Shown: piece by piece, positions 17,374 through 27,051 of the stretch
Layout of the letters: each line of letters opens with the position of its first letter
Position numbering within the stretch: position 1 is the stretch's first letter
Assembly: GCF_001507335.1 (NCBI RefSeq)
Contig: NZ_LMAH01000003.1
Location: 310,001-374,000, forward strand
DNA length: 64,000 nucleotides
Direction: 5' to 3'
Source of the DNA: Chryseobacterium sp. JAH
GTDB taxonomy: Bacteria > Bacteroidota > Bacteroidia > Flavobacteriales > Weeksellaceae
Made by a program: the position numbers and the translations under genes
The notes under the pieces: generated by a model
Seen by the model: only the letters and a program-made list of their open reading frames with translations
Database searches by the model: none
Told to the model about the DNA's origin: nothing

Positions 17374-18264
17374 CTAAAGCATTCTTTCTTTGGTTTTACT
17401 TTGATATCTTTCAAGTGCTTCAGTCGCCTTCTCATACGCCCATTTCTGTTTATAATCAACCCATTCAGATTTAAATAATTTCCGTAAAATTTTGTCAGTG
17501 TAACGCATAATGAAAACATGATACAGCATATTCGCAAAAACTTTCGGCTTATTTGGTAAAGCTCTTAACGACATTGAAAAACCCGGTTCCAAATATCTGT
17601 TGAAATGCCAGAATGCTCCGGGAATAAAAAGCGCATCGCCGTGTTCCATAAAAATTTCAATGCCTTTTGCATATTTTAAAGCGGGAAATTTTTCGTAATC
17701 AGGATTTTCATAATCAATATCGTAAACCGTATGAACCGACAATGGAACTTTGTATAAAAACTTCGACTGTTTCTGGTCAAATAGTAAAATCCTCTTCTTC
17801 CCTTCAAAATGAAAGTGCATGAAATCTCCCAGATCAACATCATAATGCATCAAAACATGCGCTTCACTTCCTCCAAAAAATAAAGTCGGAAGCCGCTTGA
17901 AAAACTTAATTCCCAAATCGGGATACGTAAAGTTTTTCAGCAATTCCGGAAGTCGGTCGGTAATGATGTAAAAGAAAATACGAAGATCAGAAGGTTTAGA
18001 TTTTATCGTGTCGATGTAATCCTTCATTTTCATCTTGGTCACGGGAGCATCAGAACTTTTTTTGGAATCTGCAGGTTTGTTATCGTAAAGCGGTACCTCC
18101 TGTTCTCCTGCTTTTTCTTTAATAAAATCAAAATTCCATTTATCAAAAGCATCCCACCGGCTTGCATAATTTTTGATCAGAAGAGGTTTTTTCTTCTTGA
18201 AATAATTTTCCTGAAAATCTTCCTTACTTATATCATTGACAACATCTACGTTTTCGAGAATCAT
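17374..18264 (-). CDS. JmjC/cupin-8 family oxygenase-like protein
   Basis: A 296-residue cupin-8 protein. The metal-binding facial triad is visible: HYDVD (H and D near residues 143-145) with MHFHFEGKKRILLFDQ, and the distal histidine in FIPGAFWHFNRYL. These proteins are Fe(II)/2-oxoglutarate-dependent hydroxylases of the JmjC type. The substrate is unknown. It opens with the usual WDAFDKWNFDFIKEKAGE segment. Probably co-transcribed with the DUF4274 gene. Confidence 0.82.
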   Translation of the reverse strand: MILENVDVVNDISKEDFQENYFKKKKPLLIKNYASRWDAFDKWNFDFIKEKAGEQEVPLYDNKPADSKKSSDAPVTKMKMKDYIDTIKSKPSDLRIFFYIITDRLPELLKNFTYPDLGIKFFKRLPTLFFGGSEAHVLMHYDVDLGDFMHFHFEGKKRILLFDQKQSKFLYKVPLSVHTVYDIDYENPDYEKFPALKYAKGIEIFMEHGDALFIPGAFWHFNRYLEPGFSMSLRALPNKPKVFANMLYHVFIMRYTDKILRKLFKSEWVDYKQKWAYEKATEALERYQSKTKERML

Positions 18265-18438
18265 GGGTTTGTAAATTTTACGCGAAATAAAAGTAGTGTT
18301 TTTTTGAAATCTATAAAAATTTTGAGAAAATTAGTTCCCACAGATTTCTATCTGATTTTATAATGTTTATTTAAGTATAAGCCGTAAAACATTTAACTAA
18401 AATTTAGATTTCCACAAAAAACAATAATTCGAATATTT

Positions 18439-18446
18439 TATCTTTG
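18439..18446 (+). promoter_or_regulatory. Putative -7 box of the bestrophin gene
   Basis: TATCTTTG matches TAnnTTTG 17 nt before the start codon. No clear -33 TTG is seen. Confidence 0.5.
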
Positions 18447-18463
18447 CAAAAAGCACATCAGCC

Positions 18464-19345
18464 ATGAGAGTTTACAACACCAAAAATTTCCTGAAAATAC
18501 TGGTCAGCTTACATAAAAGCGACACCATGAAAATCCTGTTTCCGACAATGGTTTTGATGGCTATTTACTCTTACGGAATTCAGTATTTGGAAGTTGAATA
18601 TCTTCATCTGACAACAAAATCCAAAATCAGTAATGTAGGGCTGATTCACTCATTACTGGGATTTGTCTTGTCCTTGTTATTGGTCTTCAGAACAAATACG
18701 GCTTATGACAGATGGTGGGAAGGAAGAAAACTCTGGGGAAAACTAGTGAACGACACGAGAAATTTTGCCATAAAAATCAATATCATTCTCGCGGAAGACA
18801 GAAACTCAGCTGATCAAATTGCTCGATATTTAAAGTATTTCCCTCATTTTTTAGCTAAGCATCTCTCTCAGGAATCGACGAGGCTGGCTCTGGATGAAGA
18901 TTATTCTGAAATTGAAAAATCTTTAAAACATCACGGGCCGACAGATTTGGTTGTTCTTTTGACACACAAATTATATCAATTAAAAAAAGAAGGAAAAATT
19001 TCTGATACAGAAATGCTTTATTTAGACACTCAGATCTCGGGTTTTCTAGATGTTTGCGGGGGTTGTGAGAGAATTAAAAACACACCAATTCCGTATTCAT
19101 ACTCTTCATTTATAAAGAAATTCATCATTCTTTATGTTGTAGCGCTTCCGATTGCTTACGTGATTAACTTAGGATTATTCATGATACCGCTGACTGTTTT
19201 TGTATATTACGTGTTGATGAGTCTGGAATTGATTGCTGAAGAAATTGAAGACCCTTTTAATAATGATGAAAATGATATTCCGATGGAAACCATTGCGCAG
19301 AATATCGAGAAAAATGTGCATCAGATTATGGGTGAGAAAAATTAG
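18464..19345 (+). CDS. Bestrophin family ion channel
   Basis: A 293-residue bestrophin/UPF0187 membrane protein. Features are the N-terminal MRVYNTKNFLKILVSLHKSDT, the first helices with HSLLGFVLSLLLVFRTNTAYDRWWEGRKLWG (RTNTAYDRWW is the family signature) and the late ELIAEEIEDPFNNDENDIP. Bacterial bestrophins form pentameric channels in the inner membrane, some passing cations. Length is typical. Monocistronic, with a hypothetical gene 35 nt downstream. Confidence 0.9.
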   Translation: MRVYNTKNFLKILVSLHKSDTMKILFPTMVLMAIYSYGIQYLEVEYLHLTTKSKISNVGLIHSLLGFVLSLLLVFRTNTAYDRWWEGRKLWGKLVNDTRNFAIKINIILAEDRNSADQIARYLKYFPHFLAKHLSQESTRLALDEDYSEIEKSLKHHGPTDLVVLLTHKLYQLKKEGKISDTEMLYLDTQISGFLDVCGGCERIKNTPIPYSYSSFIKKFIILYVVALPIAYVINLGLFMIPLTVFVYYVLMSLELIAEEIEDPFNNDENDIPMETIAQNIEKNVHQIMGEKN

Positions 19346-19379
19346 AAAAACAAAATATAAAGTTTAAAACGGAGTAATT

Positions 19380-19931
19380 ATGGGAATGGACTATTATATT
19401 GAGCCCAAAAGTGAAACCGAATATGAGGAGTATTTAGATTTTCCAGATACACTTTCATATTTTTTTGAACAACTTGGAGGTTATGATGAAAAAAGTATCG
19501 TTTCACAGATAGAAAAAATCTTAGATATTGATTTAAGGATTTTTCAAATAACTTATAATCCTGAAATGGAGTTTGAGTTTGAAGAACCTGAGAAGGATTC
19601 AGTAGATGACAAAGATTCAGAGCACGATGATTTTTGGATAAATACAGATGATCTAATTAAAAAGCTTGACGAGTTTCTGGAAAAGATTAAAAGCAATAAT
19701 AATTACTTTTCACAAATTATTTTTAATCCAGATAATGATGATTCAAAAACGTCAGGTATGGATATTGAAGATATAATTCGCTATCAAAAAGAAAATCCTC
19801 TAAGTTTATATCCTGTCAATAATGGAATTATCACTGATCAGGATTTAAATTCTTCGATTTCCGAATTGATGAAAATATTAGAAAACTTAAAAAGTCAGAA
19901 GATTGAGCAAATAAGGTTAATTTACATGTAA
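19380..19931 (+). CDS. Hypothetical acidic protein
   Basis: A 183-residue soluble protein I do not recognise. It is very rich in Asp and Glu, with no signal peptide. There is an acidic linker near residues 60-80 and short amphipathic helices at the C-terminus. It may be co-transcribed with the bestrophin gene upstream. Confidence 0.6.
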   Translation: MGMDYYIEPKSETEYEEYLDFPDTLSYFFEQLGGYDEKSIVSQIEKILDIDLRIFQITYNPEMEFEFEEPEKDSVDDKDSEHDDFWINTDDLIKKLDEFLEKIKSNNNYFSQIIFNPDNDDSKTSGMDIEDIIRYQKENPLSLYPVNNGIITDQDLNSSISELMKILENLKSQKIEQIRLIYM

Positions 19932-20008
19932 ATTGAACTAAACAACTGATTAACAGCCAATCCAAACGACTTTAATATTCGTAAATTGTAATAAGAAATA
20001 AATATATT

Positions 20009-20539
20009 TTGGTAAATAAATTAAAACTGGAAGAACTCAATAGAATTGATGTAGAAACATTTAAGAAGGTGGAGAAAATTCCGTTGGTGGTTGTTTTAGA
20101 CAACATCAGAAGCATGCACAATGTAGGGGCAACTTTCAGAACGGCAGATGCTTTTTTGATTCAGAAAATTATTTTATGTGGAATTACTCCGCAACCGCCT
20201 CACCGTGAAATTCATAAAGCGGCCTTGGGTGCAACAGAGAGTGTAGACTGGTCGCATGAAAAGGATATTAATGTAACGATCAATGATTTAAAAAGTCAAG
20301 GCTTTGAAGTAGTGGGAATCGAACAAACGACCAACAGCACGATGATCACTGATTTTAAAATTGACAATTCAAAAAAATATGCTGTTATTTTAGGGAATGA
20401 AGTGGAAGGAATCAGCGATGAAGCTCTGCACAATATTGATTCTTATATTGAAATTCCGCAACTCGGAACCAAGCATTCTTTAAATGTAAGCGTATGCGGT
20501 GGAATTGTAATGTGGGAGTTTGCAAAAGCCCTAAAATAA
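20009..20539 (+). CDS. SpoU/TrmH-family RNA methyltransferase
   Basis: A 176-residue 2'-O-methyltransferase with the SPOUT knot. Motif 1 is LDNIRSMHNVGATFRTADAF. Motif 2 is AVILGNEVEGISDEAL. Motif 3 is IEIPQLGTKHSLNVSVCGGIVMWE. It modifies tRNA or rRNA ribose using S-adenosylmethionine. No ATG exists at the 5' end: the first usable start is a TTG at 20009, preceded by a stop nine codons upstream. A TTG start is therefore inferred. Confidence 0.88.
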   Translation: MVNKLKLEELNRIDVETFKKVEKIPLVVVLDNIRSMHNVGATFRTADAFLIQKIILCGITPQPPHREIHKAALGATESVDWSHEKDINVTINDLKSQGFEVVGIEQTTNSTMITDFKIDNSKKYAVILGNEVEGISDEALHNIDSYIEIPQLGTKHSLNVSVCGGIVMWEFAKALK

Positions 20540-20724
20540 AAAAACTGCATATGCCTAAAAGACAGTGCAGTTTGAAATAAATCTAATAAAAAGTAAAAAT
20601 GAAAGGCGACAAAGATACTTTTTAATATTTTACGAACAAAATTTTTTTTCGCATTTTTTACTTTTATGAAAAAAAGCTGCAATAAAGCAGGACAATTTCG
20701 TTTAAAATTTTATAAATTAGCACA

Positions 20725-21375
20725 ATGTTTATCAAGGACTATATCTCAAAAGATTTTCCGTGTTTTCATCTGACTGACTCTATTGAATCAGCTAGAGAAA
20801 CCCTAGAGGCATTTGGATATACGCATGTTTTCATCAAAAAATCACACCACTTTTACGGAGCCATCGCCAAAGACTTTCTTTATGAAGAAGAAGGAACTTT
20901 GAAAAACCTTGAACATCAGATCGAGCGCTTCGCCATTTTGGAAGACAATAATATTATGGACAGCATCAGGTTATTTTATACATTCAATGCCAACGTGATT
21001 CCTGTGATTAATAAAAATGAAAAATACCTGGGATACATCTGTTGTGATGACGTTTTTCAAACATTTTCAAAATACCCTCTGTTTTCGGAAACCGGTGCTA
21101 CTCTAACCATAGAAACTCCGGCGAGAAAATATTCTATGACCGAAATTGCCAATATTGTTGAAAGCAACAATTCTAAATTCTACGGCGGATTTATCAGTTT
21201 CATGTCAGACGAGTTTATTCACATCACCATTAAAATCAGCAACGAAAATTTAGCTTCCATCGACGCTACTTTTGACCGTTATGATTACAGGATTGTTGAA
21301 AAATATTATTCTGATGAGAGAACAGACCTCTTCAAAGACCGTTTAGGTTTTTTACAAAAATTTATCGAAATATAA
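20725..21375 (+). CDS. CBS-domain protein
   Basis: A 216-residue protein with two CBS motifs (about 5-60 and 75-125, the second containing NANVIPVINKNEKYLGYICCDDV). A C-terminal ACT-like or regulatory region follows (about 130-215). CBS pairs bind adenine nucleotides. It ends 1 nt before nadK, and this pairing with NAD kinase is usual in flavobacteria, so a regulatory link to NAD(P) metabolism is possible but unproven. Confidence 0.8.
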   Translation: MFIKDYISKDFPCFHLTDSIESARETLEAFGYTHVFIKKSHHFYGAIAKDFLYEEEGTLKNLEHQIERFAILEDNNIMDSIRLFYTFNANVIPVINKNEKYLGYICCDDVFQTFSKYPLFSETGATLTIETPARKYSMTEIANIVESNNSKFYGGFISFMSDEFIHITIKISNENLASIDATFDRYDYRIVEKYYSDERTDLFKDRLGFLQKFIEI

Positions 21376-21376
21376 T

Positions 21377-22243
21377 ATGAAGGCAGCCATATATTCTCAG
21401 AAAAAAGATCTTGATACTTTTTTATATTTAAGCAAATTTATTTCTGAACTGGAAAGCAGAGATGTAAAATCTGTTTTATTTGACGAAATGGCTGAAGCGC
21501 TTCAATTTTCAAAAATATTTGAGACCTTTGGCAATAAACAGGATCTTATTGACAAAGAAGTTGATCTCTTCTTCACTTTCGGCGGAGACGGAACTATTGT
21601 TAATTCATTGACTTTCATTGAAGATCTCGAAATTCCTGTTGTGGGCGTCAACACCGGAAGACTTGGTTTTTTGGCAAGTTTCACCAAAGAAGAAGCATTT
21701 AAAGAGCTGGACTCTATTTTAAAAGGGGATGTAAAAACCAGTCGAAGATCTGTCATTGAAGTTGTTTCTCCAAAATCTGACGATTTTTTTCCGTATGCTT
21801 TAAATGATGTGACTATTTCTAGAAAAGAAACTACATCAATGGTGACTGTAGACTCTTATATCAACAATGAATTTCTCAATGTTTTCTGGGGCGACGGCGT
21901 GATTGTTTCTACACCAACCGGTTCTACAGCTTACTCGCTAAGCTGCGGCGGCCCTATTATTTCTCCTAATAACGAAAACTTTGTCATTACTCCTATTGCT
22001 CCGCATAATTTAAATGTAAGACCTTTGGTGGTCAACGATAAAGTGGAAATTAAATTCAAAGTGGAGAGTAGAGTTCCCCAATATTCTCTTTCATTGGATT
22101 CACGATTAATTCATATTGAAACAGATAAGGAAATTATCATTAAAAGGGCAAGTTTCCAGCTCTTATTGGTGCAGCCTAATAATTTAAGTTTCTACGAAAC
22201 CATCCGTCAGAAGCTACTTTGGGGACGAGATAAAAGAAATTAG
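21377..22243 (+). CDS. nadK: NAD kinase
   Basis: A 288-residue NAD kinase, which makes NADP from NAD with ATP or polyphosphate. The catalytic GGDGT motif is in FFTFGGDGTIVNSL near residue 69. The substrate-binding segment GVNTGRLGFLA follows. The second conserved block is GVIVSTPTGSTAYSLSCGGPIISP. All key residues are present. Directly behind the CBS gene. Confidence 0.95.
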   Translation: MKAAIYSQKKDLDTFLYLSKFISELESRDVKSVLFDEMAEALQFSKIFETFGNKQDLIDKEVDLFFTFGGDGTIVNSLTFIEDLEIPVVGVNTGRLGFLASFTKEEAFKELDSILKGDVKTSRRSVIEVVSPKSDDFFPYALNDVTISRKETTSMVTVDSYINNEFLNVFWGDGVIVSTPTGSTAYSLSCGGPIISPNNENFVITPIAPHNLNVRPLVVNDKVEIKFKVESRVPQYSLSLDSRLIHIETDKEIIIKRASFQLLLVQPNNLSFYETIRQKLLWGRDKRN

Positions 22244-22313
22244 TAATTTCTCAAAATTGATTATCTTTACAAGAATTTTCAAAAAAAAATCCTAATATAA
22301 TAATAAAGTAAAC

Positions 22314-23384
22314 ATGAGCAGAATTTTCCCGGCAGGAGTTGCCACAGGTCAGTTAGTTACAGATATTTTTCAGTATGCTAAAGAAAACAAATTTGCATTG
22401 CCTGCAGTGAACGTAATCGGTTCTAGCAACGTCAACGCAGTAATGGAAACTGCAGCAAAATTAAATTCACCTGTAATCATTCAGTTTTCTAACGGTGGAG
22501 CATCTTTCAACGCAGGAAAAGGACTAAGCAACGATGCTCAGAAATCAGCTATTTTAGGCGGTATCGCTGGAGCAAAACACATTCATACCCTTGCTGAAGC
22601 TTACGGAGCAACAGTAATTTTACATACCGATCACGCAGCAAAAAAATTATTGCCTTGGATCGACGGTTTGATGGAAGCTAACGAAGAATTTTTCAAGCAA
22701 ACAGGAAAATCGCTTTACTCTTCTCACATGCTTGATCTTTCTGAAGAATCTTTGGAAGAAAACCTTGAAATTTCTGCCGAATATTTCGAAAGAATGGCAA
22801 AAATGCAGATGACTTTGGAAGTTGAAATCGGAGTAACAGGAGGTGAAGAAGATGGTGTTGACAATTCTGACATTGATAATTCTAAATTATATACTCAGCC
22901 TGAAGATGTGGCTTACACTTACGAAAAACTGAAAGCAATTTCTGACAATTTCACTATCGCAGCAGCTTTCGGAAATGTACACGGAGTTTACAAATCAGGA
23001 AATGTAGTTCTGACTCCAAAAATCTTAGATAATTCTCAGAAATTTGTTCAGGAAAAATTCGGAACAGCTGATAAGCCAATTAATTTCGTATTCCATGGTG
23101 GTTCAGGTTCTACTTTAGAAGAAATCAGAGAAGCGATTGATTACGGGGTTATTAAGATGAATATCGACACAGATCTTCAGTTCGCTTACACAGAAGGAAT
23201 TAGAGATTACATGATAGATAATGTAGAATATCTGAAAACTCAAATCGGAAATCCTGAAGGAGAAGAAAAACCTAACAAAAAATTCTATGACCCAAGAGTT
23301 TGGGTAAGAAAAGGTGAAGAATCTTTCTCTAAGAGATTGGTTAGAGCATTTGAAGATTTAAATAACGTAAATACGCTTAAATAA
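22314..23384 (+). CDS. fbaA: Class II fructose-bisphosphate aldolase
   Basis: A 356-residue zinc aldolase of glycolysis and gluconeogenesis. It has the long (type A) architecture. Zinc ligands and active-site residues lie in ILHTDHAAKKLLPW, TLEVEIGVTGGEEDGVD, AFGNVHGVYKSGNV and VFHGGSGSTLEEIREAIDYG. NIDTDLQFAYTEGIRDY closes the barrel. Full length. A perfect hairpin separates it from accD. Confidence 0.95.
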   Translation: MSRIFPAGVATGQLVTDIFQYAKENKFALPAVNVIGSSNVNAVMETAAKLNSPVIIQFSNGGASFNAGKGLSNDAQKSAILGGIAGAKHIHTLAEAYGATVILHTDHAAKKLLPWIDGLMEANEEFFKQTGKSLYSSHMLDLSEESLEENLEISAEYFERMAKMQMTLEVEIGVTGGEEDGVDNSDIDNSKLYTQPEDVAYTYEKLKAISDNFTIAAAFGNVHGVYKSGNVVLTPKILDNSQKFVQEKFGTADKPINFVFHGGSGSTLEEIREAIDYGVIKMNIDTDLQFAYTEGIRDYMIDNVEYLKTQIGNPEGEEKPNKKFYDPRVWVRKGEESFSKRLVRAFEDLNNVNTLK

Positions 23385-23392
23385 ATTATAAA

Positions 23393-23431
23393 TTTTGAAT
23401 TATAGATTAATTTTTAATCTATAATTCAAAA
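23393..23431. repeat. Perfect 18-bp hairpin between fbaA and accD
   Basis: Arms 23393-23410 and 23414-23431 are exact inverted copies around a TTT loop. No T run follows, so it is not a standard terminator. It is followed by two copies of AATCTAAAAT just before the accD start codon. It may act as an attenuator or processing site, or be a small mobile palindrome. Confidence 0.7.
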
Positions 23432-23453
23432 TCTAAAATCTAAAATTTCATAA

Positions 23454-24308
23454 ATGGCATTCGACTGGTTTAAAAGAAAAGCACAAAATATTACTACTTC
23501 TACAGATGACAAAAAGGATGTTCCGAAAGGACTTTGGCATCAGACTCCGTCAGGAAAAGTAGTAGAACACGATGAGTTGAAGAGAAATAATTATGTTTCT
23601 CCTGAAGATGGATTTCACGTAAGAATCGGAAGTGCCGAATTTTTCAGCATTCTTTTTGACGAAGGAAAATTTACTGAGCTGGACGCAAATGTTGAAAGTA
23701 TTGACATCCTCAGCTTTAAAGATACAAAATCATACACTGACCGTCTGAAAGAAGTGAAAGCTAAAACAAAACTCACTGACTCTATCAGAAATGCAGTAGG
23801 AACCGTAAACGGAACTGAAATGGTGGTTTCTTGTATGGATTTTGCGTTCATCGGCGGATCTTTGGGTTCTGTGATGGGAGAAAAAATCAGAAGAGCTATT
23901 GATTACTGTATCGAAAAAAGACTTCCATACATGATTATTTGCCAGTCTGGAGGAGCGAGAATGCAGGAAGCAACATATTCTTTGATGCAGTTAGCAAAAG
24001 TTCAGGCAAAACTAGCTCAGCTTTCAGAAGCCGGACTTTTATACATCGCCTACCTTTGTGACCCTACATTTGGCGGAATTACCGCTTCTTTCGCAATGAC
24101 TGCAGACATTATTATGGCTGAACCAAAAGCGTTGATCGGATTTGCCGGACCAAGAGTAATTCGTGAAACTATCGGTAGAGATTTACCAGAAGGTTTCCAA
24201 ACCTCAGAATTCTTGCAGGAAAAAGGTTTTGTAGACTTTATCGTTAAAAGAACCGAAATCAAAGAAGTGGTTTCAAAAACAGTGAATTTATTAGCCGTAA
24301 AAGCTTAA
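23454..24308 (+). CDS. accD: Acetyl-CoA carboxylase carboxyltransferase beta subunit, zinc-ribbon-less
   Basis: A 284-residue AccD, which with AccA transfers carboxyl from biotin to acetyl-CoA. The N-terminus aligns with other AccD proteins ([15 protein letters not shown] and [15 protein letters not shown]), but the four cysteines of the usual CPSCG and CPKCGHH ribbon are replaced. The crotonase core is intact: [50 protein letters not shown] and [26 protein letters not shown]. The loss appears to be a lineage trait of flavobacteria rather than damage. Confidence 0.95.
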   Translation: MAFDWFKRKAQNITTSTDDKKDVPKGLWHQTPSGKVVEHDELKRNNYVSPEDGFHVRIGSAEFFSILFDEGKFTELDANVESIDILSFKDTKSYTDRLKEVKAKTKLTDSIRNAVGTVNGTEMVVSCMDFAFIGGSLGSVMGEKIRRAIDYCIEKRLPYMIICQSGGARMQEATYSLMQLAKVQAKLAQLSEAGLLYIAYLCDPTFGGITASFAMTADIIMAEPKALIGFAGPRVIRETIGRDLPEGFQTSEFLQEKGFVDFIVKRTEIKEVVSKTVNLLAVKA

Positions 24309-24329
24309 AATTTAAACTTAAAATCATAC

Positions 24330-24357
24330 AATCTCTCTCTATTCGGGAGAGATTTTT
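24330..24357 (+). terminator. Terminator of accD
   Basis: The stem AATCTCTC/GAGAGATT (24330-24337 with 24347-24354) is followed by a T5 run. Confidence 0.75.
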
Positions 24358-24433
24358 GTTTAAATAAAGAGCTTATTTATTTTTGCTTGATTTCAAAGCC
24401 AAAAGCAATAAGCCAATTGCCAACAGACAAATT

Positions 24434-24946
24434 ATGAGGACGTTCAAAGTAATTTTCAATACAATCAGAAGCATGAGTTTTACGAAAATACTTAAGCTCT
24501 TATCTGCTGTTTTACCTCATCCTCTATTTTCGATTTTGAGTTTTTATGCAACCGTAAAAGCTTTTTCTATTGCACAGAATTTATATCCCAAAACGGCATC
24601 TAAAAATGGCGAAGGAAATGCTTTCAGACATTCGTTATGGTGCTGCTTTATTCTGATGTATTGCAGCAAAATTTCGTCGCCCGAAAAAGCATTGAATTTC
24701 TGCAAAAAAATAACTGATCTTCATGAAGAATTGTTCCCAAATGAACCGTTAGAAACAAAAATGGATCTCCACAACAATAAAACAGGTATGGATTATTTCA
24801 TGGAACTTTTGCCGGGAATTCACCGTCAGTTTTTTGAGAAAAGTTTTTTTATCGAAGAATTGCAGAAGAAAACTGCCAATGCAAAGATTTTGAAAAATCT
24901 GAATGATGATTTTGCAGGGGAACTGGTTTATTTGGATGAAAAGTAA
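24434..24946 (+). CDS. DUF6973-like protein
   Basis: A 170-residue protein. The ATG at 24434 is preferred over an upstream TTG. The DUF6973-type core is NGEGNAFRHSLWCCFILMY (with the conserved His), then HEELFPNEPLETKMDLHNNKTGMDYF. The arrangement of histidines and N residues resembles small phospholipase-like folds, but no function is established. An N-terminal hydrophobic segment may be membrane-associated. The 164 nt downstream hold nothing I can identify. Confidence 0.65.
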   Translation: MRTFKVIFNTIRSMSFTKILKLLSAVLPHPLFSILSFYATVKAFSIAQNLYPKTASKNGEGNAFRHSLWCCFILMYCSKISSPEKALNFCKKITDLHEELFPNEPLETKMDLHNNKTGMDYFMELLPGIHRQFFEKSFFIEELQKKTANAKILKNLNDDFAGELVYLDEK

Positions 24947-25110
24947 CCTGTATTTAATGTCCGCAAAGTTTGTCAATCATCAGGAATTTCAACAATTCGG
25001 TTGGGATTGCTATTGAAGGATAAGACCTCTGATAATTTATGCAACTCATCAAATACTCTTTTTGCGACTTAAAGTTTTTTTAACTAAGTTTAAACAATTA
25101 ATTTAATCAA

Positions 25111-26514
25111 ATGGTTCTCAGCAGAATTTGGTCGGCCTTCATCATCATCGCCATTGCCATTGCCAGTATAAAATACATTTCGTCAAGCCACTACAAAACT
25201 ATTTTCAACGATATGGTGGTAGGAAAAGGTGGCGACACTGTACAGGTGGCAACCCAAAATATCAGTACGCTTTCTCCAATCGTGAGAGACAGCCTGATGA
25301 AGAAAAACGATTTTGCAGACAGCAGAATTCATTACAGAACCGATTCTCTGAAACAAAATGTTCAGGTCTACCGTGTACAGGAAGCAGATGGTGTCATCGG
25401 AACTTCTGAAACAGCAGTCAAAATCTGTATCGGTTTGATTGGAATCATGACCCTTTTTATGGGATTTATGAGCATTGCTGAGAAAGCAGGCGGAATTAAT
25501 TTGTTGAGTAGATTTATTCAGCCTTTTTTCTCAAGACTTTTCCCTGAAATCCCCAAAAACCATCCGGCGTTTGGACACATGCTGATGAATTTCAGCGCCA
25601 ATCTTTTAGGCTTAGATAATGCTGCGACACCTTTCGGACTGAAAGCGATGGAAAGTTTACAGACTCTAAATCCGAATAAAGATACAGCGAGCAACTCACA
25701 GATTATGTTTCTCTGCCTTCATGCTGGAGGAATGACCTTAATACCCGTTTCGATTATTGCAATCAGGGCTTCGATGGGTTCAAAAACACCAACTGACATT
25801 TTCCTTCCCTGCATGATTGCAACTTTTGCAGCAACAATGGCGGCAATGATTATCGTATCATTATACCAAAAAATAAATCTTTTAAAACCCATCGTCCTTG
25901 CCTATGTTGGCGGAATTTCGGCGTTGATCGGTCTTTTGGTTGTTTATCTGGTTCAGCTGAGCAAAGATGAACTTGATGATTTCAGTAAAGTTTTGAGCAA
26001 TGGATTAATACTTTTCATTTTTTTAGCTATTGTTCTTGGAGCTGTTTACAAAAAGATCAACGTTTTCGACGCCTTTATTGAGGGTGCTAAAGAAGGTTTT
26101 TACACTTGTGTAAAGATTATTCCTTATCTAGTCGGAATGTTGATAGCAATCTCTCTTTTGAGAACTTCAGGCGTTTTTGATGTTATTATCGACGGCATGA
26201 AATGGGTTGCTTACGCTTCAAATCTTGACCCACGCTTTGTTGACGGACTTCCGACAGCTTTAATCAAACCTCTATCGGGTTCAGGAGCCCGTGGAATGAT
26301 GGTGGATACGATGGCAACTTTCGGAGCGGACAGTTTCCAAGGGAAATTGGCAGCGGTTCTACAAGGAAGCTCAGACACCACGTTTTACGTGATTGCAGTT
26401 TATTTTGGAGCTGTAGCCGTGAAGAATACGAGATACACGGTAATTGCGATGCTTTTGGCTGATTTAGTGGGTGTGATTACTGCGATTGGATTGGCGTATT
26501 TGTTTTTTGCTTAA
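25111..26514 (+). CDS. Nucleoside-recognition (SpmA-SpmB fusion) membrane protein
   Basis: A 467-residue inner-membrane protein with about ten hydrophobic segments. Two Gate/nucleoside-recognition units are fused. The first (about 100-240) matches SpmA with GLDNAATPFGLKAMESLQTLN and LHAGGMTLIPVSIIAIRA. The second (about 300-465) matches SpmB with GAKEGFYTCVKIIPYLVGMLIAI and KPLSGSGARGMMVDTMATFG. In Bacillus the separate proteins are linked to spore maturation. In this non-sporulating lineage the role is unknown and is probably transport of a small solute. Confidence 0.88.
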   Translation: MVLSRIWSAFIIIAIAIASIKYISSSHYKTIFNDMVVGKGGDTVQVATQNISTLSPIVRDSLMKKNDFADSRIHYRTDSLKQNVQVYRVQEADGVIGTSETAVKICIGLIGIMTLFMGFMSIAEKAGGINLLSRFIQPFFSRLFPEIPKNHPAFGHMLMNFSANLLGLDNAATPFGLKAMESLQTLNPNKDTASNSQIMFLCLHAGGMTLIPVSIIAIRASMGSKTPTDIFLPCMIATFAATMAAMIIVSLYQKINLLKPIVLAYVGGISALIGLLVVYLVQLSKDELDDFSKVLSNGLILFIFLAIVLGAVYKKINVFDAFIEGAKEGFYTCVKIIPYLVGMLIAISLLRTSGVFDVIIDGMKWVAYASNLDPRFVDGLPTALIKPLSGSGARGMMVDTMATFGADSFQGKLAAVLQGSSDTTFYVIAVYFGAVAVKNTRYTVIAMLLADLVGVITAIGLAYLFFA

Positions 26515-26544
26515 AGAGAGATACATCTTATGATTTAAAATGAT

Positions 26545-27036
26545 ATGAAGATCAAATTTGGCTTAGTCTTATTTTTAATTCTTTCTCTTAATTCTATTTT
26601 ATCTGCGCAGGGCGGATGGGATATCGGTTATTTGAAAATTCAAAATATTACAGCAGACCAAGTTGGAAAAACATTCAGAATAGATTTTAAATCCAATAAA
26701 GTGAAAGAAAAAGAACCTTCAATAAGATCCTATTTTCAGACAAAAGACTCCAATTTTATTTTAATTGATGGCACTAAAATAGAATTTGTTGAAGTAAGAA
26801 AAATCAATGTTGATGCAGGATATTATGAAGAACAGTTTCTACTTTGTAAAAGATGTAAATCACCTCTGAGGATTTCAGACATGCTCTTGTCAGAAATAAA
26901 AGAAGAAGCATTAATTTTTATTGCTGATTTTGAAATGGAAATTAATGATAAATCTGATAAAATAAACTTCAAAAAAGAAATTGAAGTTCACAGAAATGAA
27001 TTGGAAGGATTAATCTTTTTAAATTCAAAATTTTAA
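26545..27036 (+). CDS. Hypothetical secreted protein
   Basis: A 163-residue protein with a signal peptide (MKIKFGLVLFLILSLNSILSAQ). The mature part is mixed alpha/beta with a Cys pair in LLCKRCKSPLRI. I do not recognise the family. It lies 30 nt behind the SpmA-SpmB gene and 15 nt ahead of the next gene, so the three may be one unit. Confidence 0.6.
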   Translation: MKIKFGLVLFLILSLNSILSAQGGWDIGYLKIQNITADQVGKTFRIDFKSNKVKEKEPSIRSYFQTKDSNFILIDGTKIEFVEVRKINVDAGYYEEQFLLCKRCKSPLRISDMLLSEIKEEALIFIADFEMEINDKSDKINFKKEIEVHRNELEGLIFLNSKF

Positions 27037-27051
27037 ATTCAAAGAAAAATT

